A program made the translations under genes and the position numbers. Source: Sorghum bicolor (Eukaryota > Streptophyta > Magnoliopsida > Poales > Poaceae). Taken from it: 64,000 bases of DNA. Numbering within the stretch: position 1 is the first letter of the stretch; every line of letters begins with the position of its first letter. The notes beneath the pieces are model-generated. The model was not told the origin of the DNA, searched no databases, and saw nothing but the letters and a program-made list of their open reading frames with translations. Location: contig NC_012876.2 in assembly GCF_000003195.3 (NCBI RefSeq), forward strand, positions 6,365,306 to 6,429,305, given 5' to 3'. Positions 1-12,333 of the stretch are shown piece by piece.

Positions 1-442
1 TTTTCCCCTTATCCGCTCCTGATCGGGGAGCCACAGCCGTTCAATGGCTGGTGGGCCCCTGTCACCCTGCGGTATAAAGAGAAGGGAGGGGAGCCGGGGC
101 ACGCACCACGAAGTTGGCCGCCGCCAACACTCCCTCCCACATCTCAACCCTAATCTGATCTAGAGGGTCGCAGGCAGTGACAGGAAGATCCACCGCCGCC
201 GCGCTACTTCCCGGTGTCTTCTTCGTCTCCAGGCGCCGAGCATCTACGTCCGCCACTGATGGCGGATCCCGGCCCTTCTGCTCCTAAATCGGATGGTCTG
301 TGCTTTACCCTAACGTCCTCTACATCATGTACACCTAGATCTTGTATTAGGTTCTCGAAACACTCTTTATTTACTTGTATTAGTTTCCACCCGGCTAATC
401 CTCCGGTTAGCAGATCCTACTTAAGTTCTATTTATTCCATCA
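1..442 (+). repeat. 5' LTR of copia element (partial)
   Basis: Identical in layout to the 3' LTR and ending in tattccatca directly before the primer-binding site. The first 51 bases are missing because the window starts inside the LTR. It contains a TATA box (73-78) and an ATG (258) opening a short frame that continues into the LTR. Confidence 0.93.
73..78 (+). promoter_or_regulatory. TATA box of the copia LTR promoter
   Basis: The sequence tataaa lies in a GC-rich stretch of the LTR and is repeated at 6311-6316 in the 3' LTR. Position and context fit the Pol II promoter that drives the genomic RNA. Confidence 0.6.
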
Positions 443-443
443 T

Positions 444-452
444 TGGTATCAG
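444..452 (+). other. Primer-binding site (initiator Met-tRNA)
   Basis: TGGTATCAG starts one base after the 5' LTR. This is the usual plant copia priming site, complementary to the 3' end of initiator methionine tRNA. The match then breaks (cc instead of ag). Confidence 0.8.
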
Positions 453-1720
453 CCTAATCTAATCGGGTGTTAGCGTCGGGTTAAGTCAGATTAGGTATAA
501 GAGATTAGAAGGGTGGGATTAAAATCAATCGAACCCAAAACCCTAACCCTAATCCTAACTGTGCGCTGCTCAGATCAGGAATCAGCAAGAACCGGGCAAA
601 AAGGGGGGAGAAAATACCTACCGAGATCGCCCTGTCTTAGCCTTTTAGACCGCTGCCGGCGGAATGTCGCACCCGCCCGAGGCTTGGCTCGCCGGGATGC
701 TCCTGCTGCGCGCAGATCAGGGCACCGCCCGCGCGGCCGCTCGACGACGGCGTGCTCTGCCTTGGGCGAGCACGCGTGCCGGCGAGGGGTCCCGCGGCGG
801 CGCCACCTTGCCTCCTTCCTGCTCCAGTTCGCCGGCGGCTTGCTGCTGCTGCTGAGAGAAATGCGGCTGGGGGAAGGGGAAATCAGTGAGCTAGGGTTTC
901 AGGGGCCGGCCGGGGGGAAGGGGTTTTGTTGCCCCCGACTCACGCGCGTGACCGTCCGATCTTCGCGGACGGCTGAGATGCGCCGCAGGGCATCTGGGCC
1001 GCTCGGCCCAGGCGGGCGCCTCCGCCTCGCCCTCGCGGGCCGTTTCGACCGTTGGGCCGAATGGTTCGCCCCGGCCCAATTAGCCATGGAATTGCTTTTC
1101 CATTTTTTTTTCAGAATTCTGAATTAGCACCAAAAAAAAAACTGCAGGCCGGCCCACTCAGCTTAGCGCGCAGGCAGCAATTTCTTTTTTTACTGGCTGG
1201 GCTGTATTACTTGTTATAAGCCCAAAATCAGTTCCTTAATTATTTGTCTTTTTTCTAGAAACTGTTTTTAGTATTATTTTTTTTAGTTTCAGTATCAGTT
1301 TAAATTTCTGTTAAATTTTGATCCAACGTGATAAATTTTTCAGATAATATTAGATACATTTCTGGAAATTATTATTAGTATATTATTTATTCACGTTTTC
1401 CGCTGCTTAGTAATTTATTAGCTGCTCCTAAATTAAATTCAAACCAACAGGCGAATTTAATTTCGGGCAAAATTAAGACTTAGAATATTTTATAATATTG
1501 TTATTTTCTGACCAACGTTGATGATATCAATATTATAATTGTTTACCTCATCAGTTATACTGCATTAATTTTATTTTGTGCCCAACGGTGATGTAAAATT
1601 AATGTAGAAAGGGATTGTATGTATTAATACTGACCAACGTTGTTTTAATACGTGCAATTTATATTAAGTTATTTGTTTTTTTAATTAAGTCACCTCACAA
1701 ATCTTGTATCTAAATTTCAG
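453..1720 (+). other. Long untranslated leader of the copia element
   Basis: About 1.27 kb without a copia domain separates the primer-binding site from gag. The first half is GC-rich and carries telomere-like accctaaccctaa near 537; the second half is AT-rich. It ends in aaatttcag at 1720, which looks like a splice acceptor directly before the first gag codons. The frames crossing this leader have no recognisable domains. Confidence 0.6.
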
Positions 1721-1722
1721 GA

Positions 1723-4700
1723 TTCACCAACTGGGTGTCGTTGATTCCAACACTCAACGGGACCAACTACAAGTTGTGGCATCAGTAGTATGAGTTAGCC
1801 CTTGTCATGACAGACAATGCCTTAGCCTTCAACGAACCGTGTCCTGTTGAACCAGCAGAACCGGTGCGTGAAGAGAATGAGACTGAGGCAGCGTTTGCGA
1901 CACGCAAGCGTGACCATGCCACAGTGAGAATGAGCTATGACCTTGCAAAGAAGCAATGGGACAATTCAAATAAGAAATGTTTGACACTGGCTAAGGCGAC
2001 TATTTCAGAGCCTATTAGGGGATCACTTCCTGAGTGTGCCACCATCACTGAGTACTTAGAGTACTTAGAGAAGGTCAAGAACCAGTTTTATGGGACCACT
2101 AAGACCCAAGCTAGCATGCTTATTAGAGAACTCATTACTAAGAAGTACACAGGTGGTGGTGTTAGAGAGCACATACTGAGATTGAACTCCTTAGCATCTA
2201 AGCTCGCATCGATGAAGATGGAACTTCCAGAACCATTTATCATTCATGTGATTTTTTCCTCTCTGCCTAATGAGTTTGAGGCTTTTGTTGTGAGCTACAA
2301 CATGGCACCTGAGGAATGGAACTTAGATAAGCTCATTGGTCAGTGTGTGCAGGAGGAGGAGAGACTTAAGGACTCACGGGGAGACTCTGCTCTCTTTGTG
2401 AGAGATAATAAGAAAAATTTCTACAATAAGAATGCCAAACCACAAAGGAAACCAAAGTGGGATGGCAGCTCCTCCTCTAGTGCTCAGGCTAAGGCCCCTC
2501 ATGGAAAGGCACCTCAGCAACCTCAGCAGGACAACAGGGCCCAGGGTGATAACAAGCCACAATACACCAACAAAAAGAAGCCCTGGCTTGACCCTGATCA
2601 ATGCTTGTTCTGTGAGAACAGAGGCCACATGCAAAAGGATTGCATTGGTTTCCTGAAATTCTGTAATAGAAAAGGTGAGGACTTAGTTACATTTGTAGAT
2701 GAATCCTTGTATTTAAGTTATGATAAATCTACTTGGTGGATTGACTCAGGTGCAACAATTCATGTTGCTAATTCCTTACAGGGATTCCATACGAGGAGAA
2801 CCCTGCAAAAAGAAGAAAGAACAATTAAGGTGGCAAATGGAGTACAGGCCGACGTCGAAGCCATTGGCGACTTGTCTTTAGCATTATTAGATGGTTTTGT
2901 ACTTAGGCTATCAGATGTACTTTTTGTTCCTTCTTTCCATCGCAACTTAATAAGTGTTTCTAAATTAGATGATGATGGATTGGCATGCCATTTTGGAGAT
3001 GGCAAATGTAAGATACTATTTCATAATAAGTGTGTTGGTCTTGCCTTCCGACAAGACAAACTTTATTTGTTATCAATTTCTGAGAATGTGAATGCTATAT
3101 CCATTGTGAATGAGACAAACTCCTCGTCTATGAATGTAAATAGAAAGCGTAAGAATCATCAGCATGACTCTTCGAAATTGTGGCATTGCAGATTAGGCCA
3201 CATTTCGAGGGGGAGAATAGAAAGATTAGTCAAAAATGATATTCTTCTGCACTTAGAACTCTCAGAATTAGATCAGTGTATTGATTGCTTCAAAGGAAAG
3301 TATGTTAAGAAAATTAAGAAAAATGCCAAACGAAGTGCAGGAACCTTAGAAATAATCCACACAGATATATGTGGACCTTTTCCTATTAAAAGTGTGGATG
3401 GTTATGATTCATTTATAACATTCACAGATGATTATTCACGTTTTGGCTACATCTATCCAATTAGAGAAAGATCAGAAGCTTTAGAAAAGTTTAAGATATT
3501 TAAGGCTGAAGTAGAAAATCAGCACAATAAGAAAATTAAGATAGTAAGATCAGACCGTGGTGGGGAATATTATGGGCGACATACCCCGTATGGCCAGGTT
3601 CCAGGACCTTTTGGAAAGTTCCTACAGGAAAATGGCATAGTTGCTCAGTATTCTATGCCAGGAGAGCCTCAGCAGAATGGAGTAGCTGAAAGAAGAAACC
3701 GTACCTTAATGGATATGGTAAGAAGCATGATAAGCTACTCTACCCTACCGATAAGTTTGTGGATGGAGGCGTTAAAAACCGCTATTCACATTCTTAATCG
3801 AGTGCCTAGTAAGTCGGTGCCTAAGACACCGTATGAGTTGTGGACAGGCAAAGCGCCCTCACTTAATCATTTAAGGGTGTGGGGTTGTCCTGCTGAGGCA
3901 AAAGTTTTCAACCCAAATTTAGGAAAATTAGATCCTAAGACAGTCAGCTGCCATTTCATTGGCTACCCAGAAAGATCAAAAGGCTACCGCTTTTATTGCC
4001 CTGACAGGCAAACAAAGTTTGTAGAAACAAGGCACGCTAAGTTCTTAGAAGATGGTATGATCAGGGGGAGCCAGGTAGCGCGAGAAATTATTCTTGAGGA
4101 GAAGCGGGTTTATGCCCCTACTCCAATGCTACAAGAATCATACTTCACGCTACCTATTGTTGCTACACCAGCAGTACTAGACACTGTAGTGCCAGCACCT
4201 GTTGTTAGTTCTCCATTGCCGACACTTGATGAGAACCTGGAACCTGTCCCTCAGGATCCGTTAGAACCACCAGTCGTGCAACAGGAAGAACAACAATAGC
4301 CCCATATAGCGCCAAACAATGAGAACCTTAGAAGGTCACAAAGAACTAGAAGATCAGCTATATCAGATGATTATGAGGTTTATGAAACCGAAGAATTTCA
4401 TATGGAAGATGATCCCACAATATATGAACAAGCCATGAGAAGTGAATACGCTGCAAAGTGGTTAGAAGCTATGAGAGATGAGATAAAATCCATGGATTCC
4501 AATAAAGTTTGGGAACTAATGGAGATTCCTAAGGGAGCTAAGAAGGTTGGATGCAAATGGGTTTATAAAACTAAGTATGACTCCCAAGGGAATGTCGAAA
4601 GACATAAGGCACGTCTCGTAGCAAAAGGGTTTACCCAAAGAGAAGGAATTGATTACAACGAGACTTTCTCTCCTGTCTCGTGTAAAGATTCTTTTAGAAT

Positions 4701-5976
4701 AATAATGGCGCTAGTAGCACATTTTGACTTAGAATTGCATCAGATGGATGTTAAGACGGCGTTCCTCAATGGGGATCTTGAGGAAGATGTTTACATGGCA
4801 CAGCCGAAAGGTTTTGTCATGGAAGGTAAAGAAAATATGGGATGCCGACTAAGAAAGTCTATTTATGGGCTAAAACAAGCTTCAAGACAGTGGTATTTGA
4901 AGTTTGATAATACAATTAGAAAGTTTGGGTTTAAGGCAAATGTAGAGGACAATTGCGTTTATGCAAAGTTTAAGAATGCTAAGTTCATCTTCTTAGTCCT
5001 ATATGTGGATGACATTTTGCTGGCAAGCAATGATGTTAGTCTACTATTGGAGACTAAGAAGTTCTTGTCCTCACATTTTGATATGAAGGATCTCGGTGAA
5101 GCCTCTTTTGTTCTGGGAATTGAGATTCACCGTGATAGAAATAGAGGGGTTTTAGGGCTGTCACAAAAAGCATACATAGATAAGATTCTTAAGAAATATG
5201 GTATGCATAAGTGCAGTCTGTCACCTGCACCCATTGTCAAGGGCGATAGATATGGGGAACATCAGTGTCCCAAGAATCAGATAGAGCTCGAGCAAATGAG
5301 TTCAGTACCTTATGCTTCAGCTGTCGGAAGCTTACAATATGCTCAAATTTGTACTCGCCTTGACATAGCTTTTGTTACCGGGTTACTTGGCAGATATCAG
5401 AAGAATCCAGGTGTAGAACACTGGAAATTAGTTAAGAAAGTCTTGCGTTATTTGCAGGGCACAAAAGGATTCATGCTAAACTATAGAAAGACAGACTTAC
5501 TAGAAATAGTGGGTTTCTCAGATTCAGATTATGCAGGGGATGAAAGAAAATCCACGTCAGGCTACATATTCACCCTTGCAGGTGGGGCTATATCGTGGAA
5601 AAGCTCCAAACAACCTATTGTTACATCATCTACGATGTACCCTGAGTTTGTAGCATGCTATGAGGCCTCGGGGCAGGTAAATTGGCTTAAGAAATTTTTA
5701 CCCGGATTAAGAGTGGTAGACAGCATTGAGAGACCACTTAAGTTGTACTGCGACAATAATCTCGCAGTTGAATATGCTCACAACAATAGGTCAAGTGGTG
5801 CTGCCAAACACATTGACATTAGGTACTATGTTGTGAAAGAAAAAGTTCAGGATCATATTATAAGTCTAGAGCATATTAAGACGGACAATATGTTAGCGGA
5901 TCCGCTCACAAAAGGCTTACCACCCAACGTGTTCAGAAAACACATAGCCGGTATGGGTTTAAGGGAAAGCCTATGA
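1723..5976 (+). pseudogene. copia gag-pol polyprotein, two in-frame stops
   Basis: One frame runs from the gag N-terminus to the end of RNase H with only two stops: TAG at 1786-1788 near the gag start and TAG at 4297-4299 between integrase and reverse transcriptase. Domains in order are: gag of the UBN2 type; a zinc knuckle [14 protein letters not shown] (about 2603-2644); an aspartic protease with [13 protein letters not shown] (about 2740); an integrase zinc-binding region (HCRLGH and CIDCFKGK) followed by a DDE core with HTDICGPF and [11 protein letters not shown]; a reverse transcriptase with MDVKTAFLNGDLEEDVY and the catalytic YVDDILLAS (about 5000); and RNase H with SDSDYAGDERKSTSGY. 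The longest uninterrupted parts are 1807-4299 and 4402-5976. The protein would package, process, copy and integrate the element. With the second stop, RT and RNase H could be made only by read-through or in trans. Confidence 0.93.
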
Positions 5977-6176
5977 TCACTGAACACTTAGGGCCCTTTA
6001 GTTAGAACTCTGTTTTCAAATTAGAGAGATATACTGTAGCCGTTAAGTCTAACGGAAGATTTTTTCTGTGACGATGAGACGCGCTCTGTGCACTTCTTTA
6101 TAATGAAACGGAGCTAAGTGATTAGTTTATTAAGTTAATGTTAAGATGAGATTAAGGTAAGTTATTAGAAGAGATC

Positions 6177-6187
6177 AAGGGGGAGAA
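6177..6187 (+). other. Polypurine tract of the copia element
   Basis: A purine run containing ggggga ends immediately before the TG that opens the 3' LTR. It is the expected plus-strand DNA primer. Confidence 0.8.
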
Positions 6188-6680
6188 TGTTAGTTTGACC
6201 TCTTCCTGCATGGCCCAACGGCCATGCAGAAGGATCCGTTTTCCCCTGATCCGCTCCTGATCGGGGAGCCACAGCCGTTCAATGGCTGGTGGGCCCCTGT
6301 CACCCTGCGGTATAAAGAGAAGGGAGGGGAGCCGGGGCACGCACCACGAAGTTGGCCGCCGCCAACACTCCCTCCCACATCTCAACCCTAATCCGATCTA
6401 GAGGGTCGCAGGAAGTGACGGGAAGATCCACCGCCGCCGCGCTACTTCTCGGTGTCTTCTTCGTCTCCAGGCGCTGAGCATCTACGTCCGCCACTGATGG
6501 CGGATCCCGGCTCTTCTGCTCCTAAATCGGATGGTCTGTGCTTTACCCTAACCTCCTCTACATCATGTACACCTAGATCTTGTATTAGGTTCTCGAAACA
6601 CTCTTTATTTACTTGTATTAGTTTCCACCCGGCTAATCCTCCGGTTAGCAGATCCTACTTAAGTTCTATTTATTCCATCA
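6188..6680 (+). repeat. 3' LTR of copia element
   Basis: A 493-bp LTR opening with TGTTAG and closing with CCATCA (TG...CA). It matches the 5' LTR over its whole visible length without indels. The LTR polyadenylation site should lie in it, but I cannot place it. Confidence 0.93.
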
Positions 6681-6791
6681 GGATGTCTTTGCAGCTGCAG
6701 GGTTGTGATTTTCAGCCCCACGGCTCCAGTCATAGCAAACCTATTTTCTAGTAGCGATGGTTAAATATGGATAAAAGGATTCATAAAAGCT
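6681..6791 (-). pseudogene. RAE1 exon 10 plus intron fragment (duplicate)
   Basis: About 110 bp match 37313-37423 of the intact RAE1 gene with about five mismatches. The match covers the 5' half of coding exon 10, its splice acceptor (read on the minus strand) and some 50 bp of the upstream intron. The rest of the exon would lie to the left, beyond the copia element, so the retrotransposon appears to have landed in exon 10 of a partial RAE1 copy. The match stops abruptly at 6791 where LRR-type sequence begins. Confidence 0.85.
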
Positions 6792-6792
6792 T

Positions 6793-7050
6793 GGTCACTC
6801 TAACCAACCTGAGGACGCTTGAAATTAGACGGGATTCTAGAAATGTACTAGAACCAGATGATCAGTCTACTCACTTCAACGGAAGAAGTCAAAACTGTCA
6901 AACCCAAGGCATTCACAGTTCGTGAGAGTTTTATTATCATCATCATGCAACCTCCATAATCTGTCGCCCTGCTGCCTCGTGTGGCCTCCCTAAGCCCCGC
7001 ATCAAAGATGATGCCAAATTGGGACAAGGGAATCAAGCCCGCCCAGAAAT
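6793..7050 (+). pseudogene. NLR leucine-rich-repeat relic 1
   Basis: This is a close copy of the relic at 35983-36238 and a more distant copy of the LRR-coding exon of the intact NLR (about 33160-33420). Shared landmarks are the segments beginning ctaaccaacctgagg and atgcaacctccataa and the stretch encoding a CSLRKL-like LRR. Frameshifts and stops prevent any protein. After about 7045 the similarity fades, and 7051-7165 is unassigned spacer. Confidence 0.8.
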
Positions 7051-7199
7051 AAAGGTCGACCTACCCGCTCTCGGTAAGGGTTTCTTTTCCATGAAGCAAT
7101 TTCACAAAAGCTCACAAAAATTTTAATTTTTCGAAACACCGTTTATATCGCCAGTCCTTATTTTCAAAAAGTGCAAGAAGAGAAAGGCGGTTTGGGAGG

Positions 7200-10097
7200 A
7201 TGTCTCTCCCGGAGCCCCCCCGCTCGGGCGACTGGCCTCCCCCTCCACCACCCTTTCCGTCGCCCGCGCCGCCGCCGCCACCACCGCCCCCGCGCTCTAG
7301 CCCTGCACCCAACGCCCCTGCTCGCCCTCTCCAACTGCGGTCGTCGGCTCGACGGCGCCCTGGTGTCTCCGGCAAGCTACCCCAGCAGAGGGGCATCGTC
7401 GTCAAGCCTGTGCCAGGCCGGTTTGAGCTCCAAAACCGGTTGCTCTCGGAGCTCTACGAGTGCATCGTCCCCAACCTCCTCTCCCCGTCGCCGGCCCCGG
7501 CGCCGATCTGGGTAACCCCTCCTTCTCGTGATCCATGTTACAATGTGTTCTTCATCTCGAACTCGCTCTGTCACATGCTTGCGCCCCGTCCGAGTCGCCT
7601 TAAGGTCGAACGCGTCCAGGACTGTGTGTTCGTGGCGTTTGTGTCGAGTCAGAGGTTCGCTGACGCCTTAGCCATTGCTAGGAGCTTGCACATTGCTGAT
7701 GTGCGCCTGCTCTTCCACCCTGCGCTCGCCGTTGCCGTGGGCGCTGCTTCCCGCCTTCCCCAATTCGCCCAAACGGTCGTCCGGTCCGTTCAAACGGAAA
7801 GCCAGCCTGTCCGAGCTGCCCACCAGGCCTCACCAAACGCCTTTACGGCTACTGACCGCGACCCCGAGGCAATCTGTCTTGGGACAGTACCTGTAGATCT
7901 TCTCTCTGCATCGCCCTTCCCTCCCTCCCCTGTGACGGGTACGCTGCGCGCGGCGCGACATCTTGTCGCGGCTAATGCGGCAGCTGCGGCCACGCAAAGC
8001 CTTGTCGCATCTAATGCGGCAGCTCAGACTTCGCCTTTGCCTACCGAAGTCAATGCTTCTCCAACCAGGCCTCGATCCTACCTTGAAGCCGCTCGCTCCC
8101 CCCCGGTGCCGCTTCCCGCGTCTGTCAAGCTGCTTAAACCCCTTGCCCCTGCCAAGGGCTGCTTCCGCTGCCTCGCCTTGGACCACCTGGTCGCAGACTG
8201 TCGTGAGCCCGTCCGCTGCAAGCTGTGCCGCGCGTACGGCCACAAAAGTCCCCAGTGCAAGATGAAGCTCAAGGTCATCCTGCACGCCGTCGCTCGGCGC
8301 CTCCGCACACCTGCCGCTGTCCGTGCGGCCCGTGCGCGGCCGGAACCTGCCGCTCTCGAGCCGCTGCCGCCGTCGGACTACCCGTCGTTGGACTTCGAGG
8401 CGGCCGCTGCGGCTGCCTACGACCCCGCCAACATGGTGCCTTCGTCGTCGCTGGCCCCTTTGCCGGTAGACGACCTGGGCACTGAGGCTCCTACCTGCGT
8501 CGACAAGTTCATCCTCGACTCCCCGGCCTCTCCTGTCCTGCTACCTTTGGGCCAGTCGGCGGATGTTACGCTGCCGGCTGTCGCTCAGGCGCTTGATCTT
8601 GGGACCTCGGCCCTAGGACCAGGCGCTATGGGGGCGTCTGGCGGTGGATCGTCTAACGACGAGTACGCCAGCGGGGAGCTGGACTCGGGCTCCGGGGCCT
8701 CAGGCTCGTCCTGGCAGGAAGGGCGCCCCAGGCATGCGGACGCCTGAGTTTCCCTAGGGCGCGAGGTCCTCACCGAGCGTCTGCTGTTCGCCTTCATCGA
8801 GCCCCCGGCACATTGGCTTGACGTTAGTGCGTTCATCCGGAACGCACTACGCTCCGTTGCGCCGCTGTTACCTGTGGACCTGCTACCCTCTTCCATGGGG
8901 GCCATGCTGCTTCGCTGTGCTTCGCGTGCCGAGCGCGACTCCCTCCACCAGCTGGGTCCTGTCTCCTGTGACGGCTCAGTGCTTCACTTGCTGAAGGAGG
9001 AGGAAACACCAAACCGTTTCTTCCGTGTCCCAGTCTGGCTGGCCTACGTCTTCGTCATCGACTTCCCCATTGAGCAATGGTATGAGGAGAAAATCAAGGA
9101 GTGCTTCCGTGGGATTGCGGAGGTTGCCGAGATTGACCCTGCATGCCTAACCGGGGAAGACTTCGGCCCTCTGCGCCTCCTCCTTGAAGTGAATGACCGC
9201 TGCGAAATCCCGCGGGAGCTGAGCATCTCGTGCAAGGACGGCGTTGGGCGATCTGGTGTTGTGGCCAAGATCCTCCCTTGCAAGGTTTGGCCTCGTGAGT
9301 TCTAGCTTGACAGCCGGGGGACTCTCGCGAGGTTCTTCGGTCCTCCAGCTCCGCCAGCCTCTGGTCCTTCTCTGGGGCCTAGGGGACCTCTTAGCAATTT
9401 GCAGCAACAACGACCGCAGCAGCACCCCTACAGCTTAGCCTTCCCTCCTCGTTCCTCGCAAAGCCACGTCGGCTCCCTGCAGCGCGCTTTCGACCCCCTG
9501 GGTCTCTTTGCTGAACTCGCTACCCCAGCTACCAGCTCCTCCGCTTCCTCTGCTGTGTCCGCGCAAGCCCTTGCGGCCTCGGCCTTAGTCCTCACGTGTG
9601 CCGTCGCGGGTCTGGGTCCGGTCCCCACGACCGGGCTCGGGGTTCCTCAAATGCTGAATCCCTCCAGCCCTCTAAGCTCTACAAGCGCTGCGCGTAGCAA
9701 ACCGCTGATCACCTACCAGCGTCGCCGCGCTCGCCCTGCAGTGCGCACCCCGCTGGTCACCGCGGCGCGCCGTGGACGCCCGCGGCGAGCCCCTAGAGTT
9801 CTGGACAGCCCTGCGGCCGCAGGCAACGCTGTCAGACGCACAAGCGCCCGTCTCGTCGCCAAAGCCTCTGGGGCTTTCGTTGACATGACGTCCCAGGCAG
9901 TGCAGCGCAAGGCGCTGGTCAACTCGCTCAACGGTTGCTCCGTCAAGCTCAAGAAGCATGTCACCAGTCGGAACATCCTGTCGCGGAACCAGATGCCGAT
10001 CGGAACGGCGGATCTCCGGAAGCTGGTCTCCGCTGCGATGCTGGGTGACAACAACATCCACCAAATGGCGGACGTGGTGCCTACACATGACGAATGA
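7200..10097 (+). pseudogene. LINE-A ORF1 (zinc-knuckle, nucleic-acid-binding), two stops
   Basis: Three stretches lie in one frame (7200-8747, 8748-9305, 9306-10097), separated only by TGA at 8745 and TAG at 9303, giving a hypothetical product of about 965 codons. The N-terminus is proline-rich. Two CCHC knuckles follow at about 8160-8265 (CFRCLALDHLVADC and CKLCRAYGHKSPQC), the standard arrangement in plant L1 ORF1. The C-terminal half is rich in Ala, Pro and Gln. The presumed role is binding of element RNA in the ribonucleoprotein. The ATG at 7200 is the first in frame, about 20 bp from the element start. Confidence 0.82.
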
Positions 10098-12333
10098 TCG
10101 CCTCAACTGTGTCTGCTCACCTCGTCGGCATGCTCTCTGGTCCCAATGGTCGCTGGGATCGTGGCAACGGGAGAGCACCTACCTTTCGTTTTGGCCTTCG
10201 CCTCGCTTGTTTTTCTTTTACTACTGCTTTGTACCCCACGTCCTTTGGTTGTAACTGGTGTTGTTTCCTTTACTTATGAGTCACAACCCGCGCTCCCACG
10301 ATCGTTGCTTTCGCGCTGTTTCCTAGAACGTTAGAGGTCTTGGCGACTTAGACAAATGCAGAATTGTGCGTGAGCTGTTCTGTGATGCGAATCCAAACTT
10401 TGTCTGCATTCAAGAATCCAAACTCACTAACATCTCGCTGTTTAAAGCTAAAACGTTCCTCCCTCGTCACCTCTACTCTTCTATCACCTCGGTGAACGCT
10501 GTCGGAACCCGTGGTGGTTTGATCACTGCCTGGGATCCGACCCTGTTCACCTTGACCTCCCACTCTTCGAACCAGTTCTGCCTCTCTACCTCACTCTTCT
10601 GTAATGCTTCCAATTATGGTTTCACCATAACCAACGTTTATGGGCCATCTGATCACTCCCTCACTCCCCAGTTACTACAGTGCCTTCGGGCTACCAGAGC
10701 TGCCATCCAAGGTGCCTGGATTCTGCTGGGCGATTTCAATCTAGTTCGCCAGCCTGCAGACAAAAGCAATGGCATCATCAACTCTGCGCTGGCTGATGCC
10801 TTCAATCAAACCATTGACGAACTGGCGATAACCGAGGTCAACTTGTCTGATCGCCGCTTCACTTGGACAAACAAGCAGTTTTTCGCTGTTCTGGCTATGC
10901 TTGATAGAGTCTTTACCAATATTCACCTCAATCAGCTCTTCCCGCTGGCGAGCCTCACCTCCTTGCCTCGTCCGACTTCCGACCATACCCCTTTACTCCT
11001 GTCCCTGTCGTCCAACATTCCCATGTCGTCTTACTTCAGGCTTGAAAACCACCTCCTCAAGAACGAGAGCTTCCTCACCTCTATTGTTCAAGCTTGGCAC
11101 CAGGCTCCGACGTGCCCAGACGCTGCAGGGCAGCTTGTCGCGTGCATCAAGTCCTCGAGGGCCGCGGCTAAGGTTTGGAGAAGGTGTAATAGGGCACCAC
11201 CACAAATTATTCAAAACTACCATTTCATCATCCAACTTTTTGACTACTTTGAGGAATACCGCCTTCTTTCAGCAGCTGAGTTTCAGGTACGCCTCAAGGC
11301 TCAGGAGCGATTGCAGCTGGAGATCAAGGCCAAGGCGGCTTACTGGCGACAGCGCAGCAAGCAGAAGCACATAAAAGCAGGTGATGAAAACACTGCATAC
11401 CACCATGCGCAAGCAACCAACAGAATGCGACGCAAGTTCATCAGAATGATCCGAGTCGATGGGCAAGAGATTGTCAGTCACGCAGGGAAGACGGAGGCGC
11501 TGTCAGGCTTCTTCAAATCTATCATTGGCGTGCCTGGCCATGCTGCACCGTTCGACCTGGATTCCCTCTACGTGGGCTCTGCCAGACCATGTGAGGCACT
11601 TTCGTCAGCCTTCTCATCTGACAAGCTCAAAAAGTCTGTGTTTGCAATGAACAGACTCAGTGCACCAAGGCCCGATGGTTTTGGCCCAGCTTTTTTCTGT
11701 GCAGCCTGGAGTTCGGTGAAGGACACGGTTCTTGCCTTCGCAGATGCCTTTTACAATGGCACCGCCGATCTAGACAGGATCAACAGGTCACACATGGTTC
11801 TATTGTCGAAGAAGCCTGATGCCATGGAAGTCAATGCCTTTCGGCCGGTTTGCTTGCAAAACTGTGCTCTAAAGATCATCTCCAAAACTCTCACTACCAG
11901 GCTGCAGTCCGAGATCCTAGGTCTCATTGATATCCAGTAGACAGGTTTTGTGAAGGGTAGATCCATCTCGGACACCTTCATCTATGCGGTCGAACTCGTT
12001 CAGACTTGTCACAAAAGGAAGAAGGCAGCAATCGTCCTCAAGCAGGACTTCGCTAAGGCCTTTGATACCGTCAGCTGGGTCGGTCTCCAGAGAGTGCTTT
12101 TGGCAAGGGGTTTTGATCAACGATGGGTTTCATGGATGATGAGTCTTCTCAACTCCTCCGAGTCAGCTGTGCTTGTGAACGGGACCCCAGGACCTTGGAT
12201 CACCTGCAGAAGAGGGCTTCGTCAAGGAGATCCGCTGTCCCCCTACCTGTTTATTTTGGTGGCCGAGACACTGCAGCGAATGTTCAGGCAAGCAGCGGAG
12301 ATCAGACATCCAACTGATGACGGTATGCCTTGT

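Larger units (their letters stand above)
1..6680 (+). mobile_element. Ty1/copia LTR retrotransposon, 5' LTR truncated by window edge
   Basis: Two direct repeats (1-442 and 6188-6680) flank a primer-binding site, a gag-pol reading frame in copia order (gag, protease, integrase, reverse transcriptase, RNase H) and a polypurine tract. The 442 bp of 5' LTR in view align without gaps to 6239-6680; I count about eight substitutions (1.8%). With a commonly used grass rate of 1.3e-8 per site per year this is an insertion under one million years old (inference). The frame has two in-frame stops, so the copy is probably non-autonomous. The 5' target duplication lies outside the window; the base run just after the 3' LTR is ggatg. 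The element sits inside a duplicated piece of RAE1 exon 10. Confidence 0.95.

Noticed and set aside
513..1127. A 204-codon frame in the copia leader
   Set aside because: No domain and biased composition from GC-rich DNA; it lies in the untranslated leader.
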